From Methanobrevibacter ruminantium (GTDB lineage: Archaea; Methanobacteriota; Methanobacteria; Methanobacteriales; Methanobacteriaceae): a stretch of 64,000 bases of DNA. Position numbers and translations under genes: made by a program. Below, in pieces: positions 62,131 through 64,000 of the stretch; within the stretch, counting starts at the first letter, position 1; every line of letters starts with the position of its first letter. Location: positions 62,001 through 126,000 of the forward strand of contig SFKZ01000011.1 of the NCBI GenBank assembly GCA_004553595.1, read 5' to 3'. The notes beneath the pieces were generated by a model. It had not been told where the DNA came from, did no database searches, and saw only the letters and a program-made list of their open reading frames with translations.

Positions 62131-62181
62131 TCCCAAAAATTGGAAAGAATTTTGGTCCAGGTTTTCAGGCCGAAGGCCTGG
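62131..62181 (-). terminator. Double hairpin after the geranylgeranyl reductase gene
   Basis: Directly downstream of the stop at 62191-62193 there is CAGGCC-GAA-GGCCTG (62166-62180, 6 G+C-rich pairs) and then CCAAAAATT/AATTTTGG (62133-62141 and 62148-62155). Both would fold in the minus-strand transcript. The first is by far the most stable hairpin in this AT-rich window outside of the tRNAs and the sRNA. Confidence 0.6.
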
Positions 62182-62190
62182 AAAGCTGGC

Positions 62191-63378
62191 CTATAAGAAT
62201 AATTTACGTAATTTTAAAGCTGCACTTGGTTGCACTTTAATTAATGCTTTTACAAGTTCAGTAGTACCGAGTGTGGTAAACTCAAGATCTCTGAAAGCAT
62301 GAGCGATACTGTTTAAGTCATCATCACTCAAACTCCATAAGTAGTCACAAGCTTTGCTGTATTTGTCCATATCGTGGCCCATAGCTTCGTCTACCAAATC
62401 AGCGTATTTCTTAAGGAATTCTTTAGAGCAGTCTCCTGCTGCAATAGCTTCAGCAGCGATTTGTCCTGCTAATTTACCACCAGTAATACCGCTGGTGATT
62501 CCTCCACCGGTTAATGGGTTAACTTGGCTTGCTGCATCTCCACAAAGCAAGATGTTGTCATTGTACATTTCTTTTACAAGACCGCCAACAGGGTCTCCAC
62601 CTACATTCAATTCTACAGGTTGAGCATCCTTAAGTGCGTAACAGTTGTTTACAGCATCAACTAAGTATTCGTAAGCGGATTTTTCAGCCATTTCCGGAAT
62701 GATAGCGAGTCCTGCATTTACGATATCGTCACCTTTAGGGAATAACCAGAAGTAACCACCAGGTGCTACGCTACCGAAGTAGAACTCAAGAACATCGTTT
62801 CTTTCCATTTTAGCATTACACATTTCAAACTGTACACCAGCTTCCATGTGTTTAGGTTTGGTGATAGCCTTTAATCCTGCCCATTTAGCTACGTGGGATT
62901 CAGGACCATCTGCACCGATAAGGATTTTAGCGTTAATGTCGTAAACTTCACCCATGCATTCACAGGTTACAGTGTAGGATCCGTCTTCCTCTTTCTTAAG
63001 ACCTTTTGCTTGGGTTTTGATTCTGATTTCTGCTCCTGCTCTACCAGCTTCCATAGCTAAATGCTTATCAAAGACTTTTCTTTCCAAGATGTAACCTGCT
63101 TCAGGCAATTCTACTACATCGTTAGTTAACCATACATCAGTTCCATCTGGAGCGATTAATCTGATACCTTCGATTTCTTGGGTAATCCAATGAGGGTCAG
63201 CTTCAAGCTCTAAGATTTCAAAGGTTCTTTTGGAAACACCTTCTGCACATCTTTTAGGAGCACCGATTTCAGATTTCTTATCCATGAGAATTACTTTTGC
63301 CCCACCTTTTGCAGCAAATCTAGCTGCAGTGGAACCAGCAGGTCCAGCACCAATAACTAATACATCAGTTTTAATCAT
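62191..63378 (-). CDS. Digeranylgeranylglycerophospholipid reductase
   Basis: A 395-residue FAD enzyme of the geranylgeranyl reductase family that saturates the isoprenoid chains of archaeal membrane lipids. It shows GAGPAGSTAARFAA near residue 9, KRCAEGVSKRT near 44 (PxxCAEG-type motif), LIGADGPESHVAKW near 156, APGGYFWLFPKGDD near 206 and CGDAASQVNPLTGGGI near 278. ATG 63378 is preferred to the upstream TTG. A small ferredoxin gene lies 16 bases upstream; adjacent ferredoxin as electron donor is known for methanogen reductases of this type. Confidence 0.9.
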   Translation of the reverse strand: MIKTDVLVIGAGPAGSTAARFAAKGGAKVILMDKKSEIGAPKRCAEGVSKRTFEILELEADPHWITQEIEGIRLIAPDGTDVWLTNDVVELPEAGYILERKVFDKHLAMEAGRAGAEIRIKTQAKGLKKEEDGSYTVTCECMGEVYDINAKILIGADGPESHVAKWAGLKAITKPKHMEAGVQFEMCNAKMERNDVLEFYFGSVAPGGYFWLFPKGDDIVNAGLAIIPEMAEKSAYEYLVDAVNNCYALKDAQPVELNVGGDPVGGLVKEMYNDNILLCGDAASQVNPLTGGGITSGITGGKLAGQIAAEAIAAGDCSKEFLKKYADLVDEAMGHDMDKYSKACDYLWSLSDDDLNSIAHAFRDLEFTTLGTTELVKALIKVQPSAALKLRKLFL

Positions 63379-63394
63379 AATAATCAATCCTCAC

Positions 63395-63562
63395 TTATTC
63401 CTCTTCCATTTCCAATGCCGCTAAAGGACAAGCATCAACACAAATTCCACAGTTATTACAGTTATCATCAAAAACTAAAGCAGTTTCCTTTACTTCTATG
63501 CAGTTTCTTACACAGACACCTGCGCAACAACCACAGTAAGAACACCAATCTTTTACAATCAT
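63395..63562 (-). CDS. Small 2x[4Fe-4S] ferredoxin
   Basis: A 55-residue protein, too short for many gene finders: ATG at 63562 to TAA at 63395. Cluster motifs are C7-x2-C10-x-CC and Cys17, Cys21 for the first, and C35-x2-C38-x2-C41-x3-C45-P for the second. The C-terminal part ends with LEMEEE. It is co-transcribed with the lipid reductase and is its probable electron donor. Confidence 0.88.
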   Translation of the reverse strand: MIVKDWCSYCGCCAGVCVRNCIEVKETALVFDDNCNNCGICVDACPLAALEMEEE

Positions 63563-63873
63563 AATTAAATCTCCATAATAATTTCAAATTAAACTTAACT
63601 TAATTTCAGTATAAAATCATCAATTTATTTTAAAATATTTTAAAACCCAAAAAGCAATAAAATAAATAGTCTTAGAATATTTTAGAATAAATAGTCTTAA
63701 TATATAACATCAAAATATATATTTTTTATTATATATAATCTTTAAGGAATTTTTGGAAAAATAAGGAAAAAATAAGGTTATAAAATAGAAAATAATCAAA
63801 AATAATAAGAAAAAACTAAAAAAACATATTAAATCAAGCATCAAGATTAATGAAAAAATTAAACCTTAAAATT
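63563..63873. other. AT-rich promoter region right of the ferredoxin gene
   Basis: No gene is seen in 311 bases. It holds the AATAAATAGTCTTA repeat pair and long TATA-type runs near 63700-63740, which should contain the promoter of the ferredoxin/reductase operon. Confidence 0.4.
63661..63699. repeat. Direct repeat upstream of the ferredoxin/lipid-reductase operon
   Basis: AATAAATAGTCTTA is present exactly at 63661 and 63686, 25 bases apart, just downstream of a minus-strand TATA-like tract near 63700-63730 and about 100-140 bases before the ferredoxin start. It may be an operator overlapping the transcription start. Confidence 0.45.
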
Positions 63874-64000
63874 TTATGGATAATAATATTGGGGATAAAA
63901 CCTATAAAGTTGATTAACATAGTCCCTATTGTCATAAGGGGAAGTATAAGTTTCAACAGGACGATATCTCTCTAAAACATATTTATGTTCCTTATTTTCT
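63874..64000 (-). CDS. Partial gene, Tyr-rich C-terminus
   Basis: The minus-strand frame enters from the right edge and stops with TAA at 63874-63876, giving 41 visible residues: ENKEHKYVLERYRPVETYTS and a tail with many Tyr, Pro and Phe, ending YPQYYYP. The open frame is longer than expected in this AT-rich sequence and codon use looks coding. The family cannot be recognised from the fragment. Confidence 0.55.
   Translation of the reverse strand, partial: ENKEHKYVLERYRPVETYTSPYDNRDYVNQLYRFYPQYYYP

Overview
The window comes from an AT-rich, hydrogenotrophic methanogen of the order Methanobacteriales, most probably a gut or rumen Methanobrevibacter. The reasons are a complete run of Eha hydrogenase genes, an F430-type NifH homologue, archaeal lipid reductases, PAN, archaeal MBF1, KEOPS Cgi121, GatDE, a C/D box RNA, an Ig-like adhesin-type surface protein, and archaeal TATA-type promoters between very AT-rich spacers. 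The species cannot be fixed from the sequence alone.

Layout. 1-10231 (minus) is the membrane-bound [NiFe] hydrogenase operon ehaA to ehaQ in canonical order, cut inside ehaQ at the left edge. A 350-base spacer with a helically phased direct-repeat array separates it from a plus-strand sugar-nucleotide epimerase, a citramalate synthase and the KEOPS subunit Cgi121. 13.8-18.1 kb (minus) holds a PLP-fold protein, the PCNA-binding repair protein Nre, and the two split GMP synthetase subunits with a small unknown gene between them. 18.3-20.1 kb (plus) has a 48-residue membrane protein and a frameshifted Ig-like surface protein with a metallocarboxypeptidase-like C-terminus. 20.2-24.6 kb carries thioredoxin reductase and GatE/GatD, followed by tRNA-Ala and a hairpin-rich spacer. 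25.4-26.7 kb has an N-terminally short Vsr endonuclease and NAD synthetase. 26.8-32.3 kb (minus) is a branched-chain acid module: an XRE-cupin regulator, an acyl-CoA synthetase and VorC-VorB-VorA.

32.7-45.9 kb mixes single genes: a MATE transporter, Trm-G10, a geranylgeranyl-reductase-like flavoprotein, a PH-domain membrane protein with a long disordered tail, a C/D box sRNA, PAN, MBF1, DUF356, an unrecognised exported two-gene pair, and a SPASM radical SAM enzyme next to a small Cys-rich protein. 46.3-51.8 kb is an envelope-polysaccharide region: an ABC-2 permease and an ATPase with an odd N-terminal domain, a GT2 glycosyltransferase, an epimerase, a coiled-coil protein and GalU. After tRNA-Leu come small families of poorly known function (DUF371, DUF1848, DUF3795, GIY-YIG, a frameshifted DUF4013), then CfbC, a U32 peptidase, PurF, an acidic coiled-coil protein, GalE, and the geranylgeranyl reductase with its ferredoxin. 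A partial Tyr-rich gene ends the window.

How it works together. Eha uses the ion gradient to push H2 electrons onto ferredoxin. Reduced ferredoxin is used by Vor (reductive carboxylation of branched acyl-CoAs), by the lipid reductase and by CfbC-type chemistry. The GalE/GalU/GT2/ABC genes build and export cell-surface glycans. The most promising leads are the C/D box sRNA, the phased operator arrays, the radical SAM/Cys-rich pair, the POTRA-like envelope pair and the Ig-domain ABC ATPase.
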